From Eutreptiella sp. 'Long Island Sound 2002' (lineage: Eukaryota; Euglenozoa; Euglenophyceae; Eutreptiales; Eutreptiaceae), in the NCBI GenBank assembly GCA_964036045.1, contig OZ038401.1, positions 32,912,397 through 32,976,396 of the forward strand: a DNA stretch of 64,000 nucleotides. Reading direction: 5' to 3'. The notes beneath the pieces were generated by a model. That model was not told the origin of the DNA. It did not search any database and saw only the letters and a program-made list of their open reading frames with translations. Below are positions 23,891 to 35,870 of this stretch, in pieces. The number at the start of each line of letters is the position of its first letter. Within the stretch, counting starts at the first letter, position 1. Made by a program: the position numbers and the translations under genes.

Positions 23891-24424
23891 TCACACGTGG
23901 AGCATTCCGATATCCTTGGGCCGATGTTTCCCTTCGGACACCCGAAGAATCTTGCGAATTACAGGGGGGGTGTCGTCGGGCAAACGAGGGTATTGCGGCT
24001 TTTTCTTCTCCCAAAAATTGAGATGCGCTGTGCGAAATTCTTTTTGATAAACCTCGCGTTGCCGCTCTCCACACTTCAAGGTCTTCATGGTGGCAGCGAG
24101 CTGCTTACCAGCCTCCCGAGACCGTTTTGTAGCCTTGGGGGCGCGCGGCTTTGCACGGGGTGATGGAGTTGCCGATTTTGATGGACTCCTTCCCCGATCG
24201 TCGGGTGGGGGCGAAGGGCTGCGTGTGGAGGGGGGCGGTGAGTCGGCACTCGGGATGGCAAAGGAGATAGACTCAACTTTGCACTGCCGATTCACCACCT
24301 TCACCGCGTCTTGGAAATACTCCAAGTGGAGTAAGCCGTCGGGCGCAAACCCCACCACTGTGGCAGGAACTCGCATCCCATTGGAGCGAGTGTAGAACAC
24401 CCTATCTCCAACATTAAAGTCCAT
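23891..24424 (-). CDS. Small protein with N-terminal GDRV..ATVVG (SH3/Tudor-like) domain; unnamed multicopy family
   Basis: An intact 177-residue single-exon frame from the ATG at 24424. Residues 3-45 form a compact beta-rich segment (VGDRVFYTRSNG, then VPATVVGFAPDG and LHLEYF). Related segments occur in two decayed copies in this window (27.6 and 31.5 kb). Residues 57-90 are rich in Ser/Pro/Arg, 91-115 are basic, and the C-terminus is Lys/Arg-rich. An SH3-like or Tudor/Agenet-like fold is my inference from the G-D-x-V and A-x-V-V-G pattern. The C-terminus lacks the HVQxF motif seen in the other copies. It may be a real gene or part of a mobile element. Confidence 0.5.
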   Translation of the reverse strand: MDFNVGDRVFYTRSNGMRVPATVVGFAPDGLLHLEYFQDAVKVVNRQCKVESISFAIPSADSPPPSTRSPSPPPDDRGRSPSKSATPSPRAKPRAPKATKRSREAGKQLAATMKTLKCGERQREVYQKEFRTAHLNFWEKKKPQYPRLPDDTPPVIRKILRVSEGKHRPKDIGMLHV

Positions 24425-24698
24425 GGTGAATGCAATAGAGGGTCTCAGAAATGAGAGCAAAAGATGATGCCCCGCAGCAAACACCCTGAGAATGTATCAC
24501 CATATACCGGCCTCAGGGTGCCCGTTTGCAAGGGTACATACATGCAAGAAGGGGGAGGGTTGATGCTACAAGGACACACAACGGCAATAGTACCCTGCGG
24601 CAATCCTACGCCCAAAAAACTGCCTACCGGTGGTGGAGAATGGCCTACTTTTCGCACAGCGTGCGCACAGCGCACGGTACGCCCCCCAAATTAATACA

Positions 24699-24737
24699 GT
24701 CCCTACGCCTACTGTAACTTGGACAAGGGCGTAGCTA
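24699..24737 (+). repeat. Dispersed hairpin element, copy 2
   Basis: CTACGCC..CTTGGACAAG..GGCGTAG with both arms intact except for one change in the spacer (CTGTAACTT). It follows immediately after the 11-bp dimer at 24654-24675. Confidence 0.75.
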
Positions 24738-25904
24738 GGACAAAGGGGTGTGTGTGTGTACACAGTGCGGTTCAAAACTATGTCCCCTCATCAGCCTATC
24801 AAAAAGAGAGAGTCACCTTTGTCATAGAGTAAAAAAATTCACCGCATTTGTGTGTCATGGACCATACACACATGCAGGGCAATGAATGGGGCAGGATTAG
24901 CTAAGGTAGGGAAAACCAGGGAAAATGCTGAGCGGACTAATGCGCCCTCCAAACTCAAGCTGACTGTGTTAAACCTTTTTTTGTTTGCTTTCAGTAGACA
25001 TTGTCCGGAAGCTGGGAAGGTGAGCTCAGTTTAGTCTAATGTTATTACATCACGGGTGCTCGGCCTGAATCATATAGCATCTTTTAAACACGTCTACCCC
25101 TCACAAAGAGAGGGGACACTATTTTCTCCTTCTTACGCCACAGAGGAAGTTTTGGTATGTGGCCCCCGCTCTGCTCCCCCCTGGACCCTGATCCCTGGTC
25201 CCTTGCTGCACCCATGCACCCAGATACCACGAAGACACCACAAAGAAAACAACACAGTATTTGCTGCCCCCACAAGGGGGGGGGGTCCTGCCACGCTGCA
25301 ACCGTCTGTTGCACCCCCTCCCCCCAAAACCTCAGTTTTCCCGGGAAACTTCGACTGCCACGAAGCAGCCACGCCTTGAGACTGAAGACAAAAAACCTGG
25401 AAAGACACATGATGAACTGTGGTTGTGCAAACAGAACTCAGAACACATGTATGAACGTATTTATGGGGGCACTACAATTTTTACTCGGTCTTCCCGGTTG
25501 AGCTTGTATGGCCACACTGGCGTCCTCGGGTTAGGTCGCTCCCCATTATAGCAGGCCCACGGTGTAGGCCAGGGGTGTGTCCGTGTGTTGCCCCTCGTGC
25601 ATGTCAGGTGCATGTCAGGTGCCCCAATGTGATCTGCACTTTAGGCCAGAACCTGGCTCGCTACCCCAGGACCAGCCTAGAAGTGGGGTGGTGGCTCCAT
25701 GGCTTCCGCCGGGCCAGCTCCACGGTATTAGTTCAGCGAGCCTGTCATCGCCATGTTGCCCCGTGTGTTGTGTGTGTATTGGGGCTTTCACAGCTGGTGG
25801 TGCTCGCGGCAGCGAGGCGGCCTCCACAGCCTACTCCATTTGGCGATTTCCCCAGAAAGGATGCCCTTGACGCATGGCCGCCACCGCCGGCCTCCAGACA
25901 TGCC

Positions 25905-25975
25905 CAATCCGGGAATCAATCCCACGACCTTTCGGTTGCGAGACCTACGCTTAGCCCGGTTGAGTTAGCTGCGGA
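25905..25975 (-). repeat. tRNA-like segment (probable tRNA-derived SINE head)
   Basis: On the minus strand an A-box-like TAACTCAACCGG (25967-25956; 11 of 12 match to TRGCNNARYNGG) precedes a B-box-like GGATTGATTCC (25922-25912; 9 of 11 match to GGTTCGANTCC). The spacing is normal for an internal polymerase III promoter. Between them lies GCAACCGAAAGG, usual in tRNA-derived repeats. The acceptor stem does not pair well, so a functional tRNA is unlikely. Confidence 0.5.
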
Positions 25976-27364
25976 TCCTTGTACGCAGTGTGTTAGGGAC
26001 TTTTGCCATTCAAAGAACAACCCATCTTCTGCATGGATGGTCTTGAGGCAGGACATGCAGAATTTGAGGTGCAAATTCTTTTTGCAATTTGCGAAAGGGC
26101 ATGACCAGAAAATCATTTTACTTTGTGCGTTTTTGTTTGCAAATTTGTGACCTGCCGTTCTGAGAATGAATGCTTTTGGCAAACAATTAGTGTCTGCATG
26201 GTCATTCATAAGTGTGCTTAACGTATGTGCAAACCACATTTGGGCTTGCCCGTGGGTGAGCTGGGCATGTGTGTCGAGACTCTCTTAGGTATGGAACTGT
26301 GATGGCATCCCCACACAGTTGGTATCCGTATGTGGGGAGTGCATGTTGACATCGGGGGCGTGTGTGCACGGCGTGGGCACAGCGCGCACATGACAGGAAG
26401 AAATTGGGGGGTTTTGCTACAATTGGCAATATTCTTGCCCATACAAACCATACTACACCCCCACAATATTGGACATGTTTCACCCCACCCCCAGCATAAG
26501 AGATGCCAGTGTACTCAGCCACAGCAAAGACAAAGACACATGCAAAAAAAGGCAAGAACAAAGTTTGTCCTTAACTCGAAGTGTGAACGCCATACTCCCT
26601 TCGCGTGGGGGCGTTACTGCACAGCGCGCGCACGGCGCTGCTATTGCAGGGGGAAATGGGGGGTTTTTGTTACTGCTGCTAATATTTTTGTCTTTATATA
26701 CCATTCTAGAGCACCACAATGTTGCACAATCTGATGTTTCACCTCAACCCCCCTCCTCGAGCCACCCAAGGCCCAAATTGCATCCTGAACAGCACCTTAC
26801 AACAGAACGAGAAGCACATGCACAATGAACACATCTGAAGTGAAATTATAGAAATCGCGCGAAGCAAGAAGCATCGCCGTGTGGCTGTACATAGCCGAAA
26901 GGAGGTTGTGGATGTGGACGCTATGTCGAGTGATGCATGTTTTGTACGTATGCTAAGGGGGGCATTTTGCGTGCTGTGCACAAAGGTTGTACAAGAACGT
27001 ACCCAACCTACATAGCAGTGTTTAGTACCAATGACAATTAGCCTTGTTGTGCATTTATATGAGTTCCTTGCATGCCTAGCCCTCATTTGTGTTGCATTTG
27101 TGTGTGTTGTTGTGCATGTCACGCTAAAAGGGTACCCGATTCGGTGCTACCCCCCCCCCCCCCCTGCAAACTCCCGGGTTAGTGCGCGACGGTCTCCCGG
27201 GGGGGGGGGGGGGGAGGGTCGCCAAGTGACGGTCTTTAGGGGGGGGGATTGCAAGAGTATTTCAAGGTAATCTGTGGTACCCTCCACTGATGCAAGCAAA
27301 GAGAACATGTGTGAAGCGACTTTTGCGTTGATGCGGTGCCAATGTGTTTCATTCAACACAAATG

Positions 27365-27680
27365 TTATTGAGGATCCAAAGAAACGGTAAAGAACTTCTG
27401 GGTACGAGAATAACACACTTTGAACTGTTGCACATGCTCAGTTTGCATGACAGCCGCTTTAGCACCCGCTTGCGCAACCAGACCAGTCTGTTTGGCGGCT
27501 AGCTTTGCTCTTGGCTGGGGGCAGCCTTTGCTCTTGCCTTGGGGGTAGCCACCGACTTCTTTGGAGGCACCGAATCTGGCAAAACTGTGGCCCATTTGGT
27601 GAAGGGCCCACGACAGTGGCCAACACATGTGCACCAAGTGTGCGTGAATGGTACCGTACATGGTCACCGGGAGAAAACAT
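27365..27680 (-). pseudogene. Frameshifted copy of the small-protein family
   Basis: From the ATG at 27680 the frame reads MFSPGDHVRYHSRTLG, then VLATVVGPSPNG, matching the domain at 24.4 kb. After two frame changes the Lys/Ala-rich linker and a terminal EHVQQFKVCYSRTQKFF continue to the stop at 27365. This copy links the N-terminal ATVVG domain to the C-terminal HVQxF motif and shows that both belong to one ancestral protein. Confidence 0.6.
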
Positions 27681-28118
27681 CTTGGGTATGAAGTAGCAAC
27701 ACAACACACCCATACAACGCCTTTGGAGAGAGAATATCACAGAACACACACAGGTGCTTGATTTGAAGTAATGGGAAAGCAATGCAAGGCCATGCGTAAA
27801 GTAGATGGGCAACACAAACCAGCACAATACATGGTAACTAGAAAAACATGGAAGTGACGGTCTCCTGGGAGGGGGGGATATTGCAAAGGGGGGGGGGTTT
27901 GTTGATACATTCGGGTACCCTGTCCGGGGGCTTCCATTACTCTGTTGTCTCTCAGACCTTCATGTCCACATCAATGGAAAGGGACGGCTGCGAATTTCGA
28001 ATTCTATGCTGCCGGCTCACGAGGAGGACGAATCAGAATGATCTGCACTTACAATAGAGCCACTGGATATGTATTGGGTGAATCTCGAAACAGATACCAC
28101 GAACCAAAAAAAAGGTGG

Positions 28119-28700
28119 CCCGGGGGCCGATTTTGGTTAATTTCGGGCCGCCGAGTCGGCCACTTTGGGCCCCGGGACGGCCGATTTTCGCCAATTTTGG
28201 CCATTTTTGGGGCGCCGAGACGCCCAATTTCGGTCAAACTTGGAACGCCAACTCGGCCCATTTTGGTCGACACACGGGCGCCAAAACGGTCAATTTTGGT
28301 CAAATTGGAGGCGGCCGGGAGGCCAATTTTGGTTAATTTCGGGCCGCCGAGTCGGCCACTTTGGGCCCCGGGACGGCCGATTTCGGTCAAACTTGGAACG
28401 CCAACTAAGCCCATTTTGGTCGACACACGGGCGCCAAAACGGTCGATTTTGGTCAAATTGGAGGCGGCCGGGGGGCCAATTTTGGGTAATTTCCGGCCGC
28501 CAAGCCGGCCAGTTTGGGCCCCGGGACGGCCATTTTTGGGGCGCCGAGACGCCCAATTTTGGTCAAACTTGGACCGCCAACTCGGCCCATTTTGGTCGAC
28601 ACAGGGGCACCAAAATGGTCAATTTTGGTCAAATTGGAGGCGGCCCGGAGGCCAATTTTGGTTAATTTCGGGCCGCCGAGTCGGCCAGTTTGGGCCTCGG
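28119..28700. repeat. 33-bp minisatellite with 153-bp higher-order period
   Basis: Units of mostly 33 bp (with a 21-bp short unit) built around GGCCAATTTTGGT and GGGCCGCCGAGTCGG. The same unit (YAATTTTGGTCAAATTGG) recurs at 28291, 28444 and 28620, i.e. spacings of 153 and 176. Because the unit is a multiple of three, several frames on both strands stay open; one plus frame reads 11-residue repeats such as RPILVDTRAPK and RSILVKLEAAG. Confidence 0.9.
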
Positions 28701-28718
28701 GTTATACTTTGGCCAAGT

Positions 28719-28850
28719 TCTTGCATTGCGTGCGCACTGCGTGCATACTGCGCACGCAGAGGCCAAGACACTCACCCAAGAATACCTGTCACCTGTCTAG
28801 TAGCACGGCGAAGCCACAAAGCCCACATGAGAACAACGAAACTGCCTTCA
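28719..28850 (+). repeat. Direct repeat pair 1, left copy
   Basis: About 130 bp nearly identical to 28979-29112: AAGTTCTTGCA, the 11-bp tandem motif, CTCACCCAAGAATAC, CACCTGTCTAGTAGCAC and AAAGCCCACATGAGAACA in the same order. Confidence 0.8.
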
Positions 28851-28978
28851 ACTTGCCCACTTTGAACATGTCCTTCTTCCATAAAGTCCAATTGGGACAA
28901 ACCCAAAATCCATGCTTCTTGACCCCACTTCAATGCTTTGTTCAGCAGCAAGGGAAAGCCCACTTGGCCACGCAACAA

Positions 28979-29112
28979 AGGCCAAGTTCTTGCACTGCGT
29001 GCGTACTGCGTGCATACTGCGCACGTAGAGGCTGGGATACTCACCCAAGAATACATGTCACCTGTCTAGTAGCACGCGAAGCAGCAAAGCCCACATGAGA
29101 ACATTGAAAATG
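28979..29112 (+). repeat. Direct repeat pair 1, right copy, with 11-bp trimer
   Basis: Right-hand partner of 28719-28850. At 28992-29025 the 11-mer is present three times in a row (GCACTGCGTGC, GTACTGCGTGC, ATACTGCGCAC). Confidence 0.8.
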
Positions 29113-29307
29113 CCTTCAAGGGCCTTCAAGGGCGCCAAACATCCACATGCAGAACTACGCATCTACACATGCATAGGTTCATCAATGTGTAATTGTACCT
29201 TGCCATTTGTGTTTTGGGAGCTGATCTTGGCGAGCATCCTCAAAGCTTTCAAACATGATTTCCTTCAATGCTTTCCATCTCTTGTCTTGCGTGGTGCACC
29301 TTGACAA

Positions 29308-29452
29308 ATCAAATATGTCACATCCTAAATGCTTAGGAAGCTAAAAAAACCCTGGTACGGAACCAAAAACTTGTGAAAAGGGGCCGAAACTAGGGTTCGG
29401 GTATTTGTCGACATCCAAAACTTCGAACTGTGTGCGCACTGCGTGCATGGCA
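29308..29452 (+). repeat. Direct repeat pair 2, left copy
   Basis: About 145 bp matching 29622-29768: CATCCTAAATGCTTAGGAAG, ACCAAAAACTTGTGAAAAGG, ACATCCAAAACTTCG, ending in a tandem 11-mer and GCATGGCAT. Confidence 0.8.
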
Positions 29453-29621
29453 TCCCCAAAGCATGGATTGGATAATTGGCCTGGTCTCCTCAATAGCACA
29501 GGAAGGTTGAAGGCCCAAAATAACGCTCCCTCAAAGATGCCCGGCGTGCACCCGTGCGCTAACGCCCATGCGGGGGAGGAAATAGGGGGAAATGGTTGAA
29601 AATGGGCAAAAATGGTTGACA

Positions 29622-29768
29622 ATTCAAATATGCCTCATCCTAAATGCTTAGGAAGCTAAAAAAAACCCTGGTACAGAACCAAAAACTTGTGAAAAGGGGC
29701 TGAAACTAGGGTTCGAGTATTTGCCGACATCCAAAACTTCGCACTGCGTGCGCACTGCGTGCATGGCA
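29622..29768 (+). repeat. Direct repeat pair 2, right copy
   Basis: Right-hand partner of 29308-29452, about 310 bp downstream. It ends with a perfect tandem GCACTGCGTGC dimer (29741-29762). Confidence 0.8.
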
Positions 29769-31244
29769 TTCCCTTTAATTCAAGGGGTGATCAAAAATTA
29801 ATCTCAGGGTACTGATGCTACATGTACATGCAGCCTACATTCTATAAAACACTACGAAACACTCTCTGCTTTTCGTTTGCTTGCCACTTGACAGGGACGC
29901 AATTTATTGATGCTCTAAGCTCAAAGTGCCAGAAATGCCCCACTAGAGATCTGAAGACCACATTATGCCTCACTATCACCCCATCCCCAACCATCCCCAA
30001 GAGCCGGGGGTGTCGTGCTTAGACAATGCCATGCCGGGGGGCTACCAAGCCAGCTTGCAAGGTTAGAGCAGCACATTTGCTTGCACAAGAGTTGCCTTGA
30101 TTCTACGATCCAGTGAGGGGGAAGGGTATTAAGTGGGGGCCAGAATTATTTCACAAAACGCTCAAATCCAACCAGAATGCGGCATCGGCTGTCTCACCAT
30201 CTCCCTAACGATGAAGAGAGAAGGCTTCAAACCCCTGCCTCCTTCCAACCTCATGCAGGCACAGCTCAGTCGCAAAAGAAATGACATTCGGCTCCGTCGA
30301 GCCTACCACAGTCTCTCACACATTGGACACCAACACATCTGAGACAATTGAAGGGAACAACACTCCTTTTCCCAAAGATCGCTGCTAGCGCAGGTCCCAA
30401 TCACCACTCCAATTCCCACAATGAATCGCGCAGTGGCATGGTACAAAAGGCAAGAGTGCCCCTGACTCTACATCGGCAGTGTTGCCTGTAGCTCTCTTCG
30501 CAGATGGAAGATCAATTGCTACAGGGTACCATTTGCCAGGAGGTCGCAGCCTCTTTTGGTGTCTGATGCATGGCAGTGCAGTGATAGCTGCCTCGCCGTA
30601 GTGAGTTCAACAAAGAGTTCTCATACACAGTTTGACAATCTCATATGAGCTCAGAATGGTGGTATGTCTTTGGGAAGATAGCAGAGAACCGCTCGGTGGC
30701 ACAAACAAGTGGACCGAGTGCGTTTGAACTTCAATGCAATGGCAGACCAATGTTGGGTGAACAGTGAGGAAGCATGTGCGCTGACTGCAGTCATCGAAGA
30801 GTGTCGGAACAAGAAGAGTGTCCTCCGCTGCAAAACGGACTCACATGCCTTGGGTCTGTGGTGAAGGCTGGCTGACATTGTGTGGTGAGAGAGACTGATC
30901 CTTTTCTGTGACCATAAATAGCACAATGCTTGATTGAGATGCGTCTCGTGGGGGAGAGGGGGTTTAGGCCACGGCCAGTGGACGAGCCGGCATACAACAC
31001 TGCACCTCCCCCCCCCCCCCTTTTGCACAAGCAACGGTAACTGGCCAGAAATTGATGGAACCAACGCCGAGTGTTGCTTGGACAAGGGCGCTGCTTGCGC
31101 GCCGCACTGTGCATGGTACACAAGCGCGCAATCCTCAGGGGGTTTGAAGCTGAGACAGTGGCACACAAACACAGGATGGACAAATGGAAGAAGCAGGCAT
31201 GAAAAGTGATCGTTGCCAATCCAGAAATTGGCACATACAGTTGG

Positions 31245-31560
31245 AAAAGAATGCACATTCTGGGTTCACAGGCTCCGAAATGAAACCCTTCTTGGTCAAG
31301 CTATAGCGCATTGTGAACTGCTGGACATGCTTCTTCTTCTTGCCCTTTGGATCACCCCTTGCTGGAGGTTTGGGTGCAGGTTCTGGGGCTGGTTTTGGAA
31401 CAGCAATATGCAGCTATGGACTGTGATACAATATAGTCTTCCCATCCTGCTCATACTCGATTGCCAAATAATCTGCACCTTTGGAGGAGGGGCCGACGAC
31501 AAGACCGGCTTTCCTCACCAGTGGACCGTGTGTAGTACAACAGCCAACCGGGCTTCATCC
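31245..31560 (-). pseudogene. Decayed copy of the small-protein family
   Basis: On the minus strand LLYYTRSTGEE is followed, after a frame shift, by LVVGPSSKGADYLAIEYEQD, then one in-frame TAG, then a Lys/Pro-rich linker and KKHVQQFTMRYSLTKKGF. It preserves the order ATVVG-like domain, Pro/Lys linker, HVQxF motif. It is disabled by one frameshift and one stop. Confidence 0.6.
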
Positions 31561-34500
31561 ATGACGCGGTGTACAATTCTGAATACAAAGGGCAAACCAT
31601 GGCCACCACAGGCAACTGGACTTGCTGGACACAAAATATGAACATCATACGCCTGAAACTGACCGTAGAAGACAGCACACGTGGCACACTGTTGGACCAA
31701 TCACAAAATGCACCGCCAAGTTCCATGGTGCAAAAATTGACGGAACCCACAGGTAGTGTTGCTTGCACAAGGGCGTTGATTGCGCAAGGGGAGGGGGGTA
31801 CTCGAGAGATATCAGAAGTTTCTCATGCTACCGTTGTACCACAAGACACTGTGGTAGCGGACATAGCGTGTGCAGTAAGGATGGACGGAAGTTTGGAACT
31901 AAGAGGTGCGGTGGGAATGTCACGCCCGCAGGCATCCCCACGTTGGAGATGCTTGAATGAGATGCCGAACGGCGCGAAACACAACACAATACTTCTCCTG
32001 CTTCTGGAATGGAGAAGGAATGGAATAAGGCAGCCCCCTCCGAAGCAACACACCAACAAAGTGAAAGGCCCACTGCAATGGTCAAATAAGAAACACGACG
32101 CAATATCAGATTGGGTCTGTGGCAAAACTGAAAAAGCACTGAACATGATGTCCGGGCCTGTGTGTCAAGCCACTGGTATAAAGCTGGTGTACCATAGTTT
32201 GAAGAGAGCGGGCGGCACAACAAAGGACTGCCTGGTATTGCACCAAGAGAAGGGGATATGTCCGTTGGTGGGTTTGATGCAAGAAAACACATTTGAACTG
32301 GACTCTTGCATCCACTTTGTGCCAAAGAACCGTCGAAGAAGCAGGTGAATGTGTGTACTGGAGCATCTGCCAATCAGAGGGAGGTCCTACACGGTGCACG
32401 CTTGGTGCGCTAAGAACCAACACGCCTGAATGTGGACGACGCGCTCCAAATCGCGAATTCGTGGTAGAAAATCGCAAATTGGAAGCATCAAATAGCAAAA
32501 TTTAACATGTCTGCGTCGGGATCCCCAAGAGGGGCATTCCTGCTGCACAGTGTCACCAGAAACATACCACAGGAGGAGGCTTTGGAGGTGGGGGGTCAGT
32601 GGGCTCAATGGAAGGCCAGGGGGCTTGGTGCGGGCTCAGTTAAGGTTCCTCGGAATGGTTTGCCTTTCTCGTGCCTCTGCTGCCCTTCCACACCCCAGGA
32701 AGGGTGCAAGCCTTATCAACATGACCAGGCTGGGCAGCAAAATACAGCGCCCACTCATGCTCGTACGGCTCATAATCTCCTGAGTGCCCAGGGGAAGGGG
32801 GGCCAAAGGGTAAGTAGGCCTCTGACCATATGGCCAGAGAGGATGAATCTACCAAATCTGCATGACGTACTGACAGATGCCCTGAGCCGGCCCTCGCCCG
32901 CTGCCATAAGGCGGTGGGATTCACTCTTGCTGCCGGATGGTGAGTCCAGGAACCCAAGGCTTGATCCTGACTTCCCCCGTAGGATCAGGTGCTACGACCA
33001 CTGGACCAACAACGGGGGTAAGGCATGTGAATATACTTGGACTGCACTACGTGGAATGACACAGTTGGGCATGCTTAGTAAAGCACCCCGAGATGACAGC
33101 CTCAGCAAGGCGCTGCTGTGACCGATATAGAGACATTTTAGGTACTGCAAGGGGATGCTCCGGAATACAGATCTGAGAGATCCGTCGACCAAAAGGTTCT
33201 TCGATCACTAACACCCCCGCCCCCCTTTTGGTGAGCGCACAACCCAAACCCGCATGTTGGGTGGACACCCTCTCAAACGCACTCGGCTGCTGCGAAACAA
33301 GCGAGCAACAACTGCTCAGAGCACACAAAATACCTTGCCATAGGGACTGGGAAAACCATTGAGCAGCCTTGCGCCGCCCAGACGGGAAACCCGTCACCTG
33401 ATGGCAAGGCAATTTCATGGAAATATCAGACAGGTGGCCATGTGCACACCATCTGCAAGCATTGAACAGCAGATGGGCAGATTAAGTTTGGGGAATTTAT
33501 ATGATCGGGTCGGAGGCCATGCAGTCTATTTTTCACATCCTTCTTGAATTCCCAGGGATTCAGCCACCCCCTGCCCACTATTCCCCTTGTCCAAGAAACA
33601 ACAAACCCTCACCAACACCAAGCGTTATTGAAACAAATACCGTGGCTTGTAGTGGCTTGCCTTGTCGATGTGAAAAGGCCACTGGGCCACCCATATTATC
33701 CAATTGATCTTGGACCCCTGAAGAAAGGGTGACTCAATGCACCACATGCCCAGCCAGCAAATCCTGCCACAACACACTACACAAGCTGTGAAGTAAAATG
33801 CAGCAGAATGTGGTACCCAACCGTCCCTCTTTGCAACACAGCAACAGGCCTTGATTTGCACAAAGTACCTAAAAGATGCCCCGTGCGCTCCCCGCGTGCC
33901 CCCTGCAGCAGGATTCCCTCTTAGGCAATGACGAGGGTCGCTATGCTCTGGAATCTCTCCAATAATCAGCGTACCCACCCTTCCATCTGTGTACCACAAC
34001 GGCCAGAGCCAAAAAAATTGGTTGAAAAAGCGCCTTGCCTCGTTTAGACAAGGGCATAATCTACATGCTACAAAGACGGCATGAACACAGTTGGAGAAAC
34101 GTTGCACTACCTGCACACTGCATCCACCAGGGCAGCGCTGTTGCTGCTGGCAATCGAGAGGCTGAGCAACTGTAATGCAACAGGGTACATCAGCAACCGT
34201 GGAGACACGCGACGGCCCGCAGCGAACACCACCGGCCACAAAGAAACGACACGGTACCATTTTGTGCCTTCGCCCCAGACATCATGTGTTGTCAAATCAT
34301 GAGAAGGACGTGGCGCAATGATGCACTGACCAATGCCATGCCAGGCCGGGGGCTTCCTGTGCCTTATCTTCTGGTTCAGCCAAAGAAAATACCAGCACCC
34401 CTACAGGAAGACCAGCAACAATTCGCTTCGCGGCACACCCAACGGACGTGTGTGAGTGCGTCAAACTCGGGTAGAAGCCCTTTGCATGGGGGGATGGGCT

Positions 34501-34726
34501 GTACAGGCTATGCCTTGTTGCACACAAAGAATACAACTGAGAACAACCAATACACTTCTGCCTGTGCGCCGATCTCCAGACTCTAGAAATCCAAGACGAC
34601 ACCTCCAACAGAGTCTGAGACACAAAGAAGTACGCACACGACCAGGCGCTTTCAAGCTAAACAGCGACCATATTTACAAAGGTGCATGGGGCGCGGAAAA
34701 CATGCTGGGGGGGGGGAGTGTATATG

Positions 34727-34753
34727 TGGTGTGTGTGTGTGTGTGTGTGTGTG
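34727..34753. repeat. (TG)n dinucleotide microsatellite
   Basis: About 12 TG units; a shorter TG run recurs at 34921-34937. Confidence 0.95.
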
Positions 34754-35815
34754 AAGGAGGAGGAAGAACAATATTAAAGAGGGAGGCCCGCATGGGTCCA
34801 GGGCCCCCAGCGGTCGCCTGAGGCGCCAGCTTGAAAAAGACAAGAAAACTACAGTCCTGACGGGCTGTGGAGCTGTCTCTGGTGCCTGCTCGGGTCGCGG
34901 TAGGGGGCCTCACCTGAGCCAGTGTGTGTGTGTGTGAAAATGATCCAAAACAGGTAAATCCTCTCAAATCAATGAGATGAGAGATCCATCCATGGAATCC
35001 GTCAGCATGGAGACCGCATTCTTGACCTGGATACTGCTGCATGACAACCACCAAATGAGCGCCGCGGCGTGGAGGGATGCGTCATTAGTAGGGCAGGTCG
35101 GGGGCATCAGGGTCCGAGGACAGTGCGCAAGGACTCGTCTTCAGTCGAACTCGAGGTTCCCGTGTGGCCATTGTCTGGGCGCACCCCACGGTGTCTCGGG
35201 TGCGGACAGTGGCACGCAGTGCAGACACTGCCTCGCCTACGTCGGCTGGGACCACTGATCTATTATACCAATCTCTGAAGGGATGTGCAGAACCTCTGTC
35301 CCGATTGTTCATCTGCCAATATCTGCGCCGCCCTGTTTGCTCGTCCCCACTACAGTGATCCGGTAAAGTTGCTCATTCTCTGCTGCCCACACTCTGCAAA
35401 GCAGCATGACACTTGCCGTGTGCTCAATAAGTCTGCTGATTGTCAGCGCTACGAGGTGACCAGCCGCTGACCAATGGCGGCTGGAGAACTTAATCGGAGG
35501 TTGGAGGCTTACCGACGAGGGTTGAAGGCTAAGGGAAACGGTGGGAGGCGCAGAGGCTCAAGGCTGAGGGAGCTGGTGGGCGGCACTTGAGGCTGATCAT
35601 GTGGATCGACCAACGGCGGGGGGATCGGATGTTTGATCCTTTCTGAGTGTCTATTTTTTTTCGTTGGCAGGCTGACGAGGGCCTGAACTCAGGCCGAAAC
35701 CATGGTACCATACCAATGATTTGAGAACAGATTTCAACAAAAACAGAGTCCGTGTTCATCCTGCTTGAGGTGCCTGTAGTGCTTCGCAGTTTTAAACACG
35801 AGGGCAAGTGCAGAA

Positions 35816-35870
35816 GGTCAAAAAATTTTGGAAAAAATTTTGGAAAAAATTTTGGAAAAGAAAAAAAAAA
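35816..35870. repeat. 14-bp AATTTTGGAAAAAA tandem repeat
   Basis: Three to four copies of AAAAATTTTGGAAA followed by an A-rich tract. Confidence 0.8.

Larger units (their letters stand above)
24425..27364. other. Repeat-rich region without a recognised gene
   Basis: It contains the second hairpin element (24699-24737), 11-bp dimers at 24654, 26366 and 26619, a tRNA-like segment (25905-25975) and two related segments of about 120 bp (26390-26500 and 26640-26760) each following an 11-bp dimer. A 15-nt C run lies at about 27149, and G runs at about 27199 and 27239. Confidence 0.5.

Noticed and set aside
27945-28865. 306-codon plus frame as a gene
   Set aside because: Most of it is the 33-bp minisatellite, which keeps several frames open on both strands.
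31569-32348. 259-codon plus frame
   Set aside because: Partly antisense to the decayed small-protein copy region and without any recognisable motif.
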